Of a stretch of DNA of 60,666 bases, positions 49,022 through 58,600 are shown piece by piece. Within the stretch, counting starts at the first letter, position 1; each line of letters opens with the position of its first letter. Source of the stretch: a virus; the IMG/VR virus record IMGVR_UViG_3300020453_000488, positions 1-60,666 of that record; one strand, written 5' to 3'. The notes beneath the pieces are model-generated. The model was not told the origin of the DNA and ran no database searches. It saw only the letters and a program-made list of their open reading frames with translations. The translations under genes and the position numbers were made by a program.

Positions 49022-49186
49022 TTAGTTATAAATATTTATGTTGATTGTTGCTACAAACAAAAAAATACTAATTGTTGTAGCAGGAAACTGTCTTGTTGGT
49101 CCAATATATTCCCAACCTAAAGCAAATCTATCATGAGGCCAATGTAATACTAATAAAACATCCCAACCTGAAGTTCCAAAACTCAT
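49022..49186 (-). CDS. 54-residue small membrane-associated protein
   Basis: Reads MSFGTSGWDVLLVLHWPHDR then FALGWEYIGPTRQF and a hydrophobic C-terminus ATTISIFLFVATINI. Its ATG is fused to the stop of the holin gene (TAATG, shared base 49186), a translational-coupling arrangement seen elsewhere in this phage. One short C-terminal span. A small lysis-cassette protein is likely. Confidence 0.6.
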   Translation of the reverse strand: MSFGTSGWDVLLVLHWPHDRFALGWEYIGPTRQFPATTISIFLFVATININIYN

Positions 49187-49590
49187 TATTTTTTCTTATT
49201 AGTGTTTCTTACTTTTTCAACAGATCTGCCACCAAAATAGGCACCAATAACTGTAATAAGGACTAATTCTAATAAGCTTGTCCATTTTTGCTCAACATCA
49301 AACTCAATCCAACCAGCATCAATAAAGATCATTATTACTGTAGAAAGAACTAAAAATATTAAAACCATAGGTCTAACATTTTTACTTAACCAAGAATCAG
49401 AAGACATATCAGCCTTCCATCTCTCTGTTACATTTTTTTGAAGCTCTGCCTCACTGTCAATAAGCATTTGTTGTAATGCATTCTTAAGAGTCATTTTTTC
49501 CTCTTTAGAGGTTACAATCTCATCTATGATCTTATCTGCTTTACCAAATAAGCCACCAAATATTTTAGTTACAAAAGCTGGAACTGGCAT
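49186..49590 (-). CDS. holin (3-TM family)
   Basis: 134 residues. The segment RWKADMSSDSWLSKNVRPMV is the signature of the 3-TM holin family (PF11351-type), followed by two hydrophobic segments (LIFLVLSTVIMIFIDAGWI and LLELVLITVIGAYFGGRSV) and a basic tail. The N-terminal half is amphipathic. It releases the endolysin encoded at 14.2 kb, though the two genes lie in different leftward blocks. Confidence 0.8.
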   Translation of the reverse strand: MPVPAFVTKIFGGLFGKADKIIDEIVTSKEEKMTLKNALQQMLIDSEAELQKNVTERWKADMSSDSWLSKNVRPMVLIFLVLSTVIMIFIDAGWIEFDVEQKWTSLLELVLITVIGAYFGGRSVEKVRNTNKKK

Positions 49591-49602
49591 AATTTCTTTT
49601 TT

Positions 49603-49803
49603 TTAGTGAATTTCAAAACCATACGCTGCTTTTTTAGATGGCCTAACTCTATTTAAAGTTTTCCATAATGTGCAACGTTTCTTATTTTTACCTTTTGCAG
49701 TTTTACAAAATTCTGATTTGCTTTTACCAGCACGTTTTGCTGCTGCATTTAATGAGCCAGGATTTTTTATAGCTCCTTTAATCCATTTTTTCTTGCTTGC
49801 CAT
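49603..49803 (-). CDS. small basic virion-type protein
   Basis: 66 residues, strongly basic. KKWIKGAIKNPGSLNAAAKR and TLWKTLNRVRPSKKAA, two Cys in between. Similar small proteins occur beside structural genes in many marine phages. Likely DNA-associated head protein or connector; unproven. Confidence 0.6.
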   Translation of the reverse strand: MASKKKWIKGAIKNPGSLNAAAKRAGKSKSEFCKTAKGKNKKRCTLWKTLNRVRPSKKAAYGFEIH

Positions 49804-49805
49804 GA

Positions 49806-51560
49806 TTACGTAGGATTAAGAGTTAATGCTAAAGGTTCATGATGTATATAATAACCATGTCTATTATTATTAACATTATAAATATCTACTGGAGCTAATT
49901 CAAAATCAGGATCTGCTTTAGCAACAAGATATACAGTATATAATTGACCAAATGTAAGATTTTCAATATCTATATAATCTGCTATATCTGTTACAGCTCC
50001 TGCACCATTTAAAGTATATTGTTTGGATCCTACATATGGTGTACCAGGTAAATTGTTAGTTGTAGTTGCACCTAAAGCATAACCTATACTTACTGTACCA
50101 CCACCACTACTTGGTCCTTGTGTTCCTCTTATAGCAATATTAAAATGAATTCTATGTATATCAGATGATGCATGAAAATCAAGTCTCAATCTTCTTTCTG
50201 TACCATCAGAATTTAAACTTAATGCAGTATAAGGTACTGTTGCAGGTGTAGCGGGTGCAACAAATGATGTAGATTGCTCCCATTCATCACCAGTTGACCA
50301 TGAACCACTAAATCCACCACTTGAACCATCATCCGGATCTGTGTTAGATGCTATAATGCTACCTCCTTGATTAGTTTCTGTAGTTAAAACCCATGCTTTA
50401 CTATTACCATCAAATGGTTCATTGGAATCCCAAGCATCATCATATCTATCATAACAATTTATATAATATGTAGCTCCATCTTTAGGTATTACTATTGGTT
50501 CATCATCTAACTCCCCAGCATTTGTACCAAGTTGTGGTCCTTGTGACCATGTAACTCCACCTGTATTTGCATAATTTCCTAAATCTGTTAATGCTACACT
50601 TCCCGGTGTAGGATTTCCCAATTCATCACCTTTACTTATACAAACCCAAATTTCACTTCCTTGTCCTGATGCGGCATCAGTTGATAAATAATAAGTTACA
50701 GTACTTACAGGATTAGCTGCTATAGCTCCAGTTTCACCACCAGTAGTTTTTACTTGTGTAATTTGTTTACGGTGTAATGGTGTAGGAATTACTTGAAAGT
50801 TTATTTCACTGTTTGTCCATGCTGTTGGGTCCGTATCATTTGGATCTATTCCACTATCAATTTCTTCAACCTGACATGCAGGAAAAAATACTTTAGAAAA
50901 TGAAATAATTTTTAAAAGCTTAAATGTTTCCGGGGCATCCGCCTTTGTAATTTTTAAGAGTGCATGATTTAAATTACTCATTCCTACAGAGATTTGTAAT
51001 AAATCAAATATTGCACTATAAGTAGAACTAGCATTAAATCTTAAGAATTCTGCAGTATTCCAAGTATTAAAATTACCAGAAGTATCAATTAAATAAAATT
51101 GATCAATACCACCTGGTTGAGAAGGAGGTCCTGCTGGAGGGCCGCCAACACCAGATGCTGTAGGTGAAACATAAGTTAATTTAAAATGTTCTCCACCACC
51201 ACCTGATCCAGATGGTCCCGCTGGCCCTTGTGGTCCAGTAGCACCCGTAGCTCCTGTAGCTCCTGTTGCACCATTTGCACCCGGATCTCCTTGAGGACCC
51301 TGAGCACCTGTTGCACCAGTATTTCCTGTAGCACCAGCAGGGCCTTGAGGCCCAACATTTCCTTGTGCTCCTGTATTTCCTTGAGGTCCGGCAGGTCCCT
51401 GTGGGCCTGTAGCTCCGGTTGATCCTTGTGGACCTTGTGGGCCTGGAGTACCAAGAGCTAAATTACCTTGAATAGTACTATCAATGTTTTTTACTTGAGC
51501 ATGCAGATCTTTAAACCTTACAACACCTAATGCTTTACCTGCTACTTTTTTTGTGCCCAT
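49806..51560 (-). CDS. collagen-like fibre protein
   Basis: 584 residues. Residues 1-36 are a short N-terminal anchor ([19 protein letters not shown]). Residues 37-117 are 27 Gly-X-Y triplets ([15 protein letters not shown] ...), the collagen-like stalk. Residues 118-584 are a beta-rich, Gly/Thr/Ser-rich adhesive head with Asp-Gly and Asp-Asp patches. Trimeric tail or head fibre with host-recognition function is the obvious reading. The start is coupled to the preceding tiny gene (shared base 51560). Confidence 0.82.
   Translation of the reverse strand: MGTKKVAGKALGVVRFKDLHAQVKNIDSTIQGNLALGTPGPQGPQGSTGATGPQGPAGPQGNTGAQGNVGPQGPAGATGNTGATGAQGPQGDPGANGATGATGATGATGPQGPAGPSGSGGGGEHFKLTYVSPTASGVGGPPAGPPSQPGGIDQFYLIDTSGNFNTWNTAEFLRFNASSTYSAIFDLLQISVGMSNLNHALLKITKADAPETFKLLKIISFSKVFFPACQVEEIDSGIDPNDTDPTAWTNSEINFQVIPTPLHRKQITQVKTTGGETGAIAANPVSTVTYYLSTDAASGQGSEIWVCISKGDELGNPTPGSVALTDLGNYANTGGVTWSQGPQLGTNAGELDDEPIVIPKDGATYYINCYDRYDDAWDSNEPFDGNSKAWVLTTETNQGGSIIASNTDPDDGSSGGFSGSWSTGDEWEQSTSFVAPATPATVPYTALSLNSDGTERRLRLDFHASSDIHRIHFNIAIRGTQGPSSGGGTVSIGYALGATTTNNLPGTPYVGSKQYTLNGAGAVTDIADYIDIENLTFGQLYTVYLVAKADPDFELAPVDIYNVNNNRHGYYIHHEPLALTLNPT
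51210..51452 (-). repeat. Gly-X-Y collagen repeat-coding segment
   Basis: 27 consecutive triplets in the fibre gene. Base composition here is markedly G+C-rich for this genome because Gly, Pro and Ala codons dominate; GAT, GPQ and GPA units recur almost identically at the DNA level, so it is a recombination-prone tract. Confidence 0.9.
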
Positions 51561-51703
51561 TATCTACCGTATTTATGTGATTTTCTTCCTTGTGCATTTT
51601 TTTGATCATACACAGAAGTTATTCTACCACTCTGTAATAAAGTAGTATTTTTTATTCTTTTTGTTGGTTTAACAGTTTTTTTCTTACCACATCCGCAACC
51701 CAT
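51560..51703 (-). CDS. 47-residue Cys/Lys-rich small protein
   Basis: Reads [20 protein letters not shown] ... [12 protein letters not shown]. Alternating Gly-Cys at the start and a very basic body. The stop is fused to the fibre's ATG (shared base 51560). Coding is supported by the coupling; function unknown, perhaps a metal-binding virion peptide. Confidence 0.6.
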   Translation of the reverse strand: MGCGCGKKKTVKPTKRIKNTTLLQSGRITSVYDQKNAQGRKSHKYGR

Positions 51704-51706
51704 AAC

Positions 51707-51865
51707 TTATTTTTTAAGTTTCATTGGTGTACAACCACCTTTTCTATAAACTGGTAATTTTACTTCTTTTCCAGATCTCATTTTTTCCATCTTTTTAAGA
51801 TCCTCTTTATATTGAGCCATTCCAGCTGCATCATAAGAGTATTTTTTTCCGTTTAAATTAGGCAT
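51707..51865 (-). CDS. 52-residue small basic protein
   Basis: Reads MPNLNGKKYSYDAAGMAQYK then EDLKKMEKMRSGKEVKLP and ends GGCTPMKLKK. Lys/Met-rich, helical centre. It starts eight bases inside the end of the gene before it and ends three bases before the next start. Similar tiny proteins occur in structural clusters of marine phages; role unknown. Confidence 0.6.
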   Translation of the reverse strand: MPNLNGKKYSYDAAGMAQYKEDLKKMEKMRSGKEVKLPVYRKGGCTPMKLKK

Positions 51866-52127
51866 CTTTTTTCTTTTTATTAGTTGAACCTTTCTTTCTA
51901 CCTGGACGTTTTTTACCAGCTGCTGCTTTTGCTACATCACCAGCTTGATCGGCAACTTCAGCTATTGCTTCACCCACATCTTTGAGTTCTTCACCAACTG
52001 CTTTTACTCTTCGTTTAGTCTCTTTAGCTACTTCTATAGCTTTTTCGTCTATAGTGGTTTGATCCCAAATCCAATCCCAACCTTTTTTAAGGCTGAATGT
52101 CCATATACCGTTTAAAATTGTTTTCAT
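51858..52127 (-). CDS. Lys/Ala-rich helical protein
   Basis: 89 residues: WTFSLKKGWDWIWDQTTIDE, then continuous helix with Ala, Lys, Glu and a poly-Lys tail KKRPGRKKGSTNKKKKDA. The amphipathic helix and basic tail resemble small DNA-condensing or virion peptides. Confidence 0.55.
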   Translation of the reverse strand: MKTILNGIWTFSLKKGWDWIWDQTTIDEKAIEVAKETKRRVKAVGEELKDVGEAIAEVADQAGDVAKAAAGKKRPGRKKGSTNKKKKDA

Positions 52128-52161
52128 GATTATTAGTTTATACTATTAATATACAAAAAAA

Positions 52162-52476
52162 TTATATATTTTTCAAACGTTGATTCTCTTTTTCAAGATG
52201 CTCAACCTTAACCTGAAGTGCAGAAACCTCACTCGTCAAAGAAAGAATTTGCTCTCTCATTTCATCTTTTTCTTTAGAACTTTCTTCTAATAAAGACTCC
52301 AGTTTTCTTACCCTTTCTCGTAAATCATCTCTGTACATATTCTTTTCTGATTTTTCATCTGAACTTGCTTCGTGTTTTAGTGCCATTCTTTTTTCATAAA
52401 ATTTCCAAGCACCAGCTGAAAACAAAACTGTCATCAGAGATACAAGTACTGTGGTTAAACTATCTAAATTTTCCAT
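52162..52476 (-). CDS. membrane-anchored coiled-coil protein
   Basis: 104 residues. One N-terminal hydrophobic span (LTTVLVSLMTVLFSAGAW) and a long acidic/basic coiled coil (LRERVRKLESLLEESSKEKD; LTSEVSALQVKVEHLEKENQ). In the lysis cassette this could be a spanin-like or holin-accessory protein, inferred only from topology. Confidence 0.6.
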   Translation of the reverse strand: MENLDSLTTVLVSLMTVLFSAGAWKFYEKRMALKHEASSDEKSEKNMYRDDLRERVRKLESLLEESSKEKDEMREQILSLTSEVSALQVKVEHLEKENQRLKNI

Positions 52477-52480
52477 TATA

Positions 52481-52861
52481 TTATTTTTTTATACTTGTTT
52501 TTTTAGCATAATATCTTGCTGTAACTCTTTTTAAACTTGTTAAAGCACTAAAAGCTACAAATATCCAACCTAGATGCGTTGCATCTTTTAAAAGCCTTCC
52601 ATCACATAAAAATAACGCACAGACTACTAAGGATAATATAAAACATGCATAAGCAAAAGTTTTTCTTTTACGTAAAGAAAAAAAGCACACTGCTCTCAAT
52701 GTGCCATAACCAATTAAAATACTTGGGATAAGAATCCATAAGTTTAAACCTACTTCTAATATGTAAATAATAGGGAATAATAAAAACCATATTAAACCTT
52801 GCATAATCTCAGTAGGTTCTGAGTCATAATATTTTAGTATATGACCTAATTTATTTAACAT
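52481..52861 (-). CDS. multi-span membrane protein
   Basis: 126 residues, three to four hydrophobic segments (GLIWFLLFPIIYILEVGLNL, WILIPSILIGYGTLRAVCFF, FAYACFILSLVVCALFLC). First gene of the leftward lysis/fibre block. Could be an antiholin or a second holin; no family. Confidence 0.6.
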   Translation of the reverse strand: MLNKLGHILKYYDSEPTEIMQGLIWFLLFPIIYILEVGLNLWILIPSILIGYGTLRAVCFFSLRKRKTFAYACFILSLVVCALFLCDGRLLKDATHLGWIFVAFSALTSLKRVTARYYAKKTSIKK

Positions 52862-52970
52862 TACAAAATATAAACATTTTACTTAGCATTAAACATTTAA
52901 TGCATATAATATAATATACAAAGAAATTATCTAATTTCCTTAATTTTAACTAAATATAAATCAAATATAT

Positions 52971-53177
52971 ATGGAAGAAAGACATACAAATGCCCAAAAT
53001 CATAAGGGTTTAAATAAAAAAAATAACTTCAGTATTGATTTTTTACCTTCTGAACCATTGATAGGAGTAAAAATCAGAAATTGTGAAATACGCAATGATG
53101 AAGAAACTTTTAAAAATTGTATTGGAATACATGTAGGTATTTTTTTTACTACTTTTAAATATGAACGTGTTGTTTAA
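52971..53177 (+). CDS. 68-residue protein of unknown function
   Basis: Soluble, Asn/Glu-rich N-terminus (TNAQNHKGLNKKNNFSIDFL) and a strand-rich rest (GVKIRNCEIRNDEETFKNC). It precedes the ribonucleotide reductase gene by about 100 bases. The region 52862-52970 before it separates two diverging genes and must hold promoters for both; it contains a small hairpin GCATT/AATGC and AT-rich sequence. Confidence 0.4.
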   Translation: MEERHTNAQNHKGLNKKNNFSIDFLPSEPLIGVKIRNCEIRNDEETFKNCIGIHVGIFFTTFKYERVV

Positions 53178-53279
53178 TAGATTAAATTTTTATATCTTAT
53201 AATACACACTACAGCAAAAACCAATAATTGATAAAGTAATCAATTATATATTAATTATTAACATTTTAAAACAATCAAT

Positions 53280-55139
53280 ATGGAATTAAGTAATCAAATT
53301 CTAAGTGAAATCACTGTCTATATGAAGTATGCAAGGTTTGTTCCAGAACTAAACCGCAGGGAAACCTGGAATGAGTTAGTTACCAGAAATAAAAACATGC
53401 ATATTAAAAAATATCCTAAACTTTCTTCTCAAATTGAAGAGGTTTATAAAATGGTATATGATAAAAAAGTTCTTCCTTCTATGAGAAGTATGCAGTTTGG
53501 TGGTAAACCAATTGAAATATCTCCTAATAGAATTTATAACTGTGCATATCTACCTATAGATCATGTTGATTCATTTAGTGAGATTATGTTCTTATTATTG
53601 GGAGGAACTGGTGTAGGATACTCTGTTCAAAAACATCATGTAGCTAAATTACCTCCTATAAACAAACCTTATACAAAAAGAAGTAGAAGATTTTTAATTG
53701 GTGATTCAATTGAAGGTTGGGCTGATTCTATTAAAGTGCTTATGAAGTCTTATCTTAATGGTAAAGGATCTCGTATTGAATTTGATTATTCAGATATCCG
53801 TGCTAAAGGTGCAAGACTTGTAACATCTGGTGGTAAAGCACCTGGACCTCAACCACTTAAAGAATGCATTGTTAAATTAACAGGTATTTTAGAAAGTAAA
53901 GAGGATGGTGATCAATTAACAACTTTAGAAGTTCATGATATTGTTTGTCATATTGCTGATGCAGTATTAGCAGGTGGTATTCGTAGAGCTGCTTTAATTA
54001 GTTTATTTTCTGCTGATGATAATGATATGATTGCAAGTAAATCTGGTGATTGGTGGGAATTAAATCCACAGCGTGGCCGTGCTAATAACTCTGCTGTCCT
54101 GATGAGACATAAAATTACTAAAGAATTTTTTATGAAACTTTGGGAACGTGTAGAAAAGAGTGGTGCTGGTGAACCTGGTATTTACTTTAATAATGATAAA
54201 GATTGGGGAACTAATCCTTGTTGTGAAATTGCATTACGTCCATATCAATTCTGCAATCTTTGTGAAGTTAATGTATCTAATATTGCATCTCAAGAAGATC
54301 TTAATGAAAGAGTTAAAGCTGCTGCATTTATTGGAACACTTCAAGCAGGTTATACTGATTTCCATTATTTAAGAGACATCTGGAGAGAAACAACTGAAAA
54401 AGATGCACTTATTGGTGTATCAATGACAGGAATTGGATCCGGTGCTGTATTAGGTTATGATATGACTAAAGCTGCAGATGTTGTAAAGAGAGAAAATTCT
54501 AGAATTGCAAAGTTAATTAATATTAACAAATCAGCTAGAACAACAACTGTAAAACCTGCAGGAACTACATCTCTTACTTTAGGTACTTCTTCAGGTATTC
54601 ATGCTTGGCATAATGATTATTATATACGTACTTTACGTGTAGGTAAGAATGAAGCTATTTATGAGTATCTCTCTAAGAATATCCCTGAACTAGTTGAAGA
54701 TGAGTATTTTAGTCCTCACACTACAGCTGTAATCAGCATTCCTCAAAAAGCTCCTGCTGGAGCTATAATGAGAACTGAGTCTCCATTTCAATTGTTAGAT
54801 AGAGTTAAACGTATAGCACAAGAGTGGATTAAACCAGGTCATAGAACTGGATCTAATACACATAATGTTTCTGCAACAATTAGCTTAAAAGAACATGAAT
54901 GGGAATCTGCAGGTGAATGGATGTGGGATAATCGTAAGTATTATAATGGATTATCTGTATTACCTTATAATGGAGGTACATACAAACAAGCACCTTTTCA
55001 AGACATTACTAAAAAAGAATATGAAGATATGTTAGTATATCTACAAGAAATAGATCTTTCTAAGGTAATTGAAGAAAAAGATGAAACAAATCTAACAGGT
55101 GAACTAGCTTGTGCTGGTGGAGCTTGTGAAATTCAATAG
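53280..55139 (+). CDS. nrdJ: class II (B12-dependent) ribonucleotide reductase
   Basis: 619 residues, monomeric RTPR type. Key motifs: LLLGGTGVGYSV (about 109-120), EFDYSDIRAKGARLVTSGG, catalytic NPCCEIALRP with the Asn-x-Cys-x-Glu radical site, YQFCNLCEVN, then LIGVSMTGIGSGAVLG and TVKPAGTTSLTLGTSSGIH near the end, and the C-terminal redox cysteine pair CAGGAC. Converts ribonucleotides to deoxyribonucleotides with adenosylcobalamin, so it depends on host vitamin B12 rather than oxygen. It is a lone rightward gene outside the replication block, ended by a terminator. Confidence 0.9.
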   Translation: MELSNQILSEITVYMKYARFVPELNRRETWNELVTRNKNMHIKKYPKLSSQIEEVYKMVYDKKVLPSMRSMQFGGKPIEISPNRIYNCAYLPIDHVDSFSEIMFLLLGGTGVGYSVQKHHVAKLPPINKPYTKRSRRFLIGDSIEGWADSIKVLMKSYLNGKGSRIEFDYSDIRAKGARLVTSGGKAPGPQPLKECIVKLTGILESKEDGDQLTTLEVHDIVCHIADAVLAGGIRRAALISLFSADDNDMIASKSGDWWELNPQRGRANNSAVLMRHKITKEFFMKLWERVEKSGAGEPGIYFNNDKDWGTNPCCEIALRPYQFCNLCEVNVSNIASQEDLNERVKAAAFIGTLQAGYTDFHYLRDIWRETTEKDALIGVSMTGIGSGAVLGYDMTKAADVVKRENSRIAKLININKSARTTTVKPAGTTSLTLGTSSGIHAWHNDYYIRTLRVGKNEAIYEYLSKNIPELVEDEYFSPHTTAVISIPQKAPAGAIMRTESPFQLLDRVKRIAQEWIKPGHRTGSNTHNVSATISLKEHEWESAGEWMWDNRKYYNGLSVLPYNGGTYKQAPFQDITKKEYEDMLVYLQEIDLSKVIEEKDETNLTGELACAGGACEIQ

Positions 55140-55187
55140 TCATGTGTTGGATTGAAAAATTATATTATAATTTACCAATTTAATAAT

Positions 55188-55211
55188 AAGGGAAGTAGCA
55201 ATGCTTCCCTT
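55188..55211. terminator. bidirectional terminator between convergent genes
   Basis: AAGGGAAG (55188-55195) / CTTCCCTT (55204-55211) with flanking A/T tracts on both sides, so it can end the reductase transcript and the leftward transcript alike. Confidence 0.8.
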
Positions 55212-55214
55212 TTA

Positions 55215-55454
55215 TTATAAAAGTAAATGCTTTAACCAAGCTAATAAACCATTTATATTTAATGCTACCAAGTTCCATTGCTTACGTACAATAACTTGTA
55301 CAATAACACATAAAAATCCAATTATAAATAAAATTGGTTCTAATGTCCATTGTCCGGCTATTAAAAGTCCAGCTCCTAAATACCCTATTCTACTAGCTAT
55401 TCTCTCTACTGGAGTCAGCTTTCTTTTCCTGTTGATTATGTTTATCCAATTCAT
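55215..55454 (-). CDS. membrane protein
   Basis: 79 residues, two hydrophobic segments (IGYLGAGLLIAGQWTLEPIL and FIIGFLCVIVQVIV) with a basic N-terminus (NIINRKRKLTPVERIAS). It overlaps the previous gene by 62 bases. A small cassette member, role unknown. Confidence 0.55.
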   Translation of the reverse strand: MNWINIINRKRKLTPVERIASRIGYLGAGLLIAGQWTLEPILFIIGFLCVIVQVIVRKQWNLVALNINGLLAWLKHLLL

Positions 55455-55665
55455 TACTCTTATAATCTAACAAAAATCCTATTGCTACCAAAACATTCAT
55501 ACCAATAGATGAAAATATTTCTATTAAATCATGAAAATTGTGAATTGATAAATGTATATGACCAACTATCCAAAATGGTATAGCTAAGTTTTGACTTATC
55601 CATATTAAAGTAAACTTTATAAATTTACTAATATTACTTGATATAAAAGTCTTTTTGATTTTCAA
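55393..55665 (-). CDS. membrane protein
   Basis: 90 residues, hydrophobic middle (LIWISQNLAIPFWIVGHIHL; IFSSIGMNVLVAIGFLL) and a charged C-terminal tail. It overlaps the giant gene by 32 bases. Together with the gene after it, it may form a membrane pair. Confidence 0.5.
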   Translation of the reverse strand: MKIKKTFISSNISKFIKFTLIWISQNLAIPFWIVGHIHLSIHNFHDLIEIFSSIGMNVLVAIGFLLDYKSNELDKHNQQEKKADSSRENS

Positions 55666-58600
55666 AATCAGCCCATCTTTGAATACCGTATATTATTGGA
55701 ACTGCATCTTTCCATTCCTTTGCCATTTTAAGTTGACCTTTACGCGGCCTTCTTTGATAATAAATATCTGAATTTTTATAAAATTCTTCTGGTGGTTGAG
55801 TTAATCCATAATATGCATAATCTACAGTTGAAACAAAAGCTTCCGTTAATTCTCCTAATGTTCTTGTAGAAGCTATAGGTGATCCTACCATTTGCCATAT
55901 TTGTTTTACTCCATCTGGTGTAAACCAAGCAAATTGTATTAATTCTTTATATGCTCTATCTGCTTGATACACTGTAGCATTTTTAAGTCTTCTCATTGTT
56001 GGTGAGTCATCATCATCATCTTCCCATAAACCTTTTAATAAACTTGCTAATGCAAGTGTAGTAAACATTATAGCCATTTCACCCCCTGCTCTCCAAAGAT
56101 TTAACACTTTCATTTTAGCTCTATTGCCTTCACCAAAATCTTGTTTAAACTGCTCTTTAAGGTTTTTCATGTTGGCTTTATTTTTCCAAGCCCACTTTGT
56201 TAATTGAAATAAAGTTCTATATCTACCTTCTAACCATCCTACATTTTCATCAAAATATTCTTTTCTATATCTTGCTTTAATAGCAGGGACAACCCATTTG
56301 TGAAATTGAGCTATTAATTCACCACCCCAATGTGATTGAATTACCATTCTATCTTCATGAGCATAGTTACCGTGTATTTGTTTATTTACTTCACGTATTT
56401 TATTTCTATATTGATATCTCCACTGGTCATTATATTTTTTCCAAGTTCTTTCTCCACTTTTAGGATCAGCACTATTTCTTTCTGCTACTTCATCAAAACC
56501 TTCTTTTAAAGTTAATTTATGAGTAACTGAGTTAAATTCCATAGCATCCCATAAACTCAATGTTTCTCCTCCATTGCCATCTTCACTTCTTCTAACTTGA
56601 ACATCCATAATCATGGCCATTCCTACTTTAGTTTGTACATTATATTCCGCACCATCTTGTAGTAAATAACCTAAGTCCATAAGTTTAGAAAATAAACCTT
56701 TTTTTCCATTATAACCAGATTCACGGATATCAGCAGTATTATCCATCATTCTAAATAATTCAACAAAGGCTTCATATTTTGATTGTGCTTCATACTGATC
56801 ATATTGACCTGATGCAAATTGTCCACCAGCAAAAGCTGTTTTTCTTGCTAAGTCTGGCATAACTCTTTTATTAAATTCTGCTGTTGCTCTTGCATATGAT
56901 TTAGCAGAAAAAAATCTTTGTCCTGCTACTTCTACACCATTATTTAATCTTGCTATTACATAGTTATTTATATTACCAAATGGATTCCAAGCAACATAGG
57001 ATAAAGAAGAATATCTTATTATTTTAGATACCATTTTATCTGCTACAGATTTGCTCATTGAATCATTGTTGTAATAAACCATGCTCATCCACTTTTTAGC
57101 TCTTTTATAAACATTTGAATCTGTACCTTTAACTTCTCCTACTCTTTCTTTTTTACCTTTTACATATGCTGTAACAATATTATCAGATGTTGAATAAGTT
57201 CTTCTTTCTATTATTTTTAACATGGCATTTATAGTATCTTCTGCTTGTCCCATGACTTCATAATTTTCAGCCATTGCAGTAAATCTTAGTAAACTATCAG
57301 CCATATCTTTACTTATTTCTGATCTTGTAGGAACTTGTCTTATTTTAGCTTCTTCTCCTTTAAGAATTTCTAACTCTTTTTTATAATCTTCAAAGCTTAT
57401 TGCATTAGAACCTCCTTCTTTATATCTTGTTTCTAAAGCTTCTATATCATCAAGAATTTTTTTCAATTGTTCTTCTGTTCTTGGAGAACCAACATAAAAT
57501 ATTGGCAATTGATCTGTAAGATTACCTTGTTCATCTAAAACAACCCTTCTACTATGAGCAGTACTTGTAAAGAAATCTTTAGTACCTCTAGTCATTTTAG
57601 TCCACATATTAGCCACTACATTTGGTTTATCTTTCAGGCTTTCAAAAAATGTGTTTTTAATTAAAGGCATTTTACCTAACATCTTATCTCTAGTTGTCAT
57701 AGGTAATTTTTCTAACATGTCATTATAAATCTCCATATAAGTGTTATAAAACTCTTTTTGAGCTTCTCCTAGTGCATCAGTGGGATTCATTATTTTATCC
57801 CATTTTTCACTGACCATAGATTCTAAACCACCTTTATCATTTTTTGCAGTTTCATTTATAACTACATAATCTTTTTTGACATAAAATCTAGTTGGTACAT
57901 CATATACTCTACCGGTAAATTCACCACCAATGTATTCAGATTTAGTTACATTATCTTTTTGATCATAATACTTAACTAAATATTTTTGATATACAGCATC
58001 AGAAATACCTTTCTTTTGCTCCCAATGGCCATGATTTTCTCCTACTTGTACGTAAGTTTCATGTGCTAAACGTGCTTTTTTAAATTCATCATTATATCTA
58101 TGATATCTGCCATCTCTTAAAGTACCATCTTGTGTATACTCAGCTCTCATAAAAATAGCAAACTCCATTTTTCTTTTATGTAATGCTATGTTATATGCAA
58201 TATCTTCTCTTCCTTGTTTTGTTTTTTTAGCTTCTTCTATACTATCAATATGTCTGTATTGTAATGGTGTACCACTAGCATCAGATAGTTTATCATAAAA
58301 AGTTTTCTTTTTATTCCAATATTGTTGTCCAATTTTTTGAACAACCATTCCTGTTGGAACACCTTCTTCATCAAATTCTAACATATAATTGTAGAATTCA
58401 TTTTGATCATTTCCTGGAGATAATTTAGCTAAAGCTGAAGCAGCTTGCCTTATTCTATATTCTCTATTAGCAATTTTATCTAGTACTTCCTGTTGTTTAG
58501 CTTTAAAAACCTTATCCATTAATGCAAGAAGAGTATCTCTTGATGTAGATAAATCATAAGTTCCAAATTCAAACAGGCCTATATCTTCACCTAATTTCAT

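Noticed and set aside
51176-51454. Frames on both strands across the collagen repeat
   Set aside because: Periodic Gly-X-Y coding keeps other frames open; only the fibre frame has sensible ends.
55201-55470. An 89-codon frame on the plus strand after the reductase gene
   Set aside because: It begins inside the terminator hairpin and is antisense to two better membrane-protein genes.
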